A DNA stretch of 14,042 nucleotides from assembly GCA_016788945.1 (NCBI GenBank), contig JAEUSA010000409.1, positions 1-14,042 of the forward strand. The letters are read 5' to 3'. A program made the translations under genes and the position numbers. Positions 13,319 through 14,042 of this stretch are shown here, in pieces. Position 1 is the first letter of the stretch, and every line of letters starts with the position of its first letter. The stretch comes from Leptospiraceae bacterium. Lineage in GTDB: Bacteria; Spirochaetota; Leptospiria; Turneriellales; Turneriellaceae. Below the pieces are notes generated by a model. The model saw only the letters and a list, made by a program, of their open reading frames with translations. It made no database searches and was not told the origin of the DNA.

Positions 13319-13807
13319 ATGCCCGTCAAAACACCCGTTAAACAGAATAAAATCCGCGAGATTTTACCCCACCGCTATCCATTTCTCTTAGTCGATCGCG
13401 TGATCGAACTTGCGGAAAATAAGATTGTCGCGATTAAGAATGTCACTGCCAATGAACCGTTCTTCAACGGGCATTTTCCCGATATACCGATAATGCCCGG
13501 CGTCCTGCAAGTCGAGGCGCTCGCGCAGACTGCAGGCCTCTATGGCCCGCTGTGGGACCCCGAAGCCGCCGAGGCACAGAAAGATAAGATGGGCGTATTC
13601 TCCAAGGTCAATAACTGTACTTTTGAGTCACCGGTTGTCCCCGGCGATACTTTGACGCTCACTGCCACGATCACCCATGTCGAAAAAGACGCCAAAGGCA
13701 ACCCGCGCCGCGTATCGGCGCACGGTGAAGCGTCGGTCGACGGCAAAATTACCTGCCGCTGCGACCTCGAATTTGCGATGATACCGGCAAAACTCGTCGG
13801 CCGTTAG
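13319..13807 (+). CDS. fabZ: 3-hydroxyacyl-ACP dehydratase
   Basis: Removes water from 3-hydroxyacyl-ACP in each round of type II fatty acid elongation, in the cytoplasm. 162 residues from ATG 13319, preceded at 7 nt by GAAGGAG (13305-13311), a strong ribosome site that fixes the start. The hotdog-fold signature is complete: REILPHRYPFLLVDRV (13-28), then FFNGHFPDIPIMPGVLQVEA (48-67) with catalytic His52 and Glu66, and FSKVNNCTFESPVVPGDTL, the FabZ strand that lines the acyl tunnel. It is slightly longer than the E. coli enzyme, mainly in a charged insert near 78-92 (WDPEAAEAQKDK). It stands alone: lpxA, lpxD and other fab genes are not adjacent, and it diverges from a membrane lipid hydroxylase. 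Its stop lies opposite the end of a second minus-strand reading frame discussed under findings. Confidence 0.93.
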   Translation: MPVKTPVKQNKIREILPHRYPFLLVDRVIELAENKIVAIKNVTANEPFFNGHFPDIPIMPGVLQVEALAQTAGLYGPLWDPEAAEAQKDKMGVFSKVNNCTFESPVVPGDTLTLTATITHVEKDAKGNPRRVSAHGEASVDGKITCRCDLEFAMIPAKLVGR

Positions 13808-13871
13808 AACGCCAGCGGCTCGCGTTTATTTTCCGGCGCTTCATTGACCAAGCGAAAGGGATAGAGCTTCT

Positions 13872-14042
13872 TTAGTACTGCTTGGGCGCTGCACCAAGTA
13901 AAATTTTCGTTTTGAGCCACAGCGGCGCGATACGCCCGACACGCGTCGCCAGAGCCATGCCCGCCGGAAAGCGATATTCGGGCGTTTCGCTGCGAATTGC
14001 GCGCAGAATGTGATCCGCTGCGGCCTCGAGGCTCAGTTCGTT
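13872..14042 (-). CDS. C-terminal fragment of a probable short-chain dehydrogenase (SDR)
   Basis: The minus-strand frame is open from the right edge to TAA at 13874-13872, giving 56 residues: NELSLEAAADHILRAIRSE, then TPEYRFPAGMALATRVGRIA, then PLWLKTKILLGAAPKQY. The pattern (a helix that starts with Ala/Asp and Ile-Leu-Ala-Ile, an Arg-rich turn and a Pro-aromatic-Leu helix) resembles the last part of classical SDRs that have a C-terminal extension, but catalytic motifs are outside the window, so this is a weak family call. Convergent with fabZ. A second open frame covers the same bases and continues to 13804; a frameshift at about 13880 would lengthen the protein by about 22 residues. Confidence 0.5.
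   Translation of the reverse strand, partial: NELSLEAAADHILRAIRSETPEYRFPAGMALATRVGRIAPLWLKTKILLGAAPKQY

Noticed and set aside
1..14042. CRISPR array, defence island, prophage or insertion sequence
   Set aside because: No regularly spaced repeats, transposase, integrase, nuclease or phage structural motif was found on either strand, and no abrupt change of composition was noticed.

Overview
The window looks like an ordinary chromosomal stretch from a spirochaete of the Leptospirales, probably a Turneriella- or Leptonema-like lineage rather than Leptospira itself. The reasons are a P83/100-family protein (a family I know only from spirochaetes) at the left edge, a DUF3015-DUF4105 pair, many lipobox and signal-peptide proteins, and base composition that looks about half G+C by eye, richer than most Leptospira. 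The taxonomic call is inference. I saw no IS element, phage gene, tRNA, rRNA, CRISPR array or obvious transfer boundary. Genes are tightly packed: several overlap by 4 nt (ATGA or GTGA), and convergent genes share their stop regions.

Left part (1-4527): an envelope block. A minus-strand pair encodes a lipoprotein (531-1127) and the N-terminal part of a P83/100-family protein (<1-479). Diverging from it is a plus-strand run: a secreted DUF3015 protein (1268-1768), a DUF4105 (Lnb_N-like) protein with a barrel-like C-terminus (1782-3704) and a lipoprotein alpha/beta hydrolase (3685-4527). The DUF4105 gene is the most interesting item. Its signal peptide is encoded only if translation starts at an ATT codon. 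Its C-terminus ends in an outer-membrane-type Phe. It has the His...Asn-Cys pattern of permuted papain-fold acyltransferases or peptidases. A strong GC hairpin sits at its start.

Middle (4499-8294): a minus-strand group of a coiled-coil protein of unknown function, acetolactate synthase large subunit (ilvB) and a small exported protein. Diverging from it is a membrane-anchored lipase-like hydrolase with a CHSMG nucleophile elbow and a very basic tail.

Right-middle (8291-10947): a minus-strand operon of a lipoprotein, a UDP-glucuronate decarboxylase-type SDR, a hotdog thioesterase and purN. The last three genes are joined by two ATGA overlaps.

Right part (11064-14042): a pyruvate dehydrogenase E1 alpha gene without an adjacent beta gene, overlapped by a small cysteine-containing exported protein; a fatty acid hydroxylase/sterol desaturase-family membrane protein on the minus strand; fabZ diverging from it across a 182-nt region holding an imperfect palindrome and repeats; and the C-terminal end of a probable SDR dehydrogenase entering from the right edge.

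The metabolic genes (ilvB, purN, E1 alpha, fabZ) are housekeeping in kind, but their operon partners are unusual. No gene-free stretch exceeds 300 nt.
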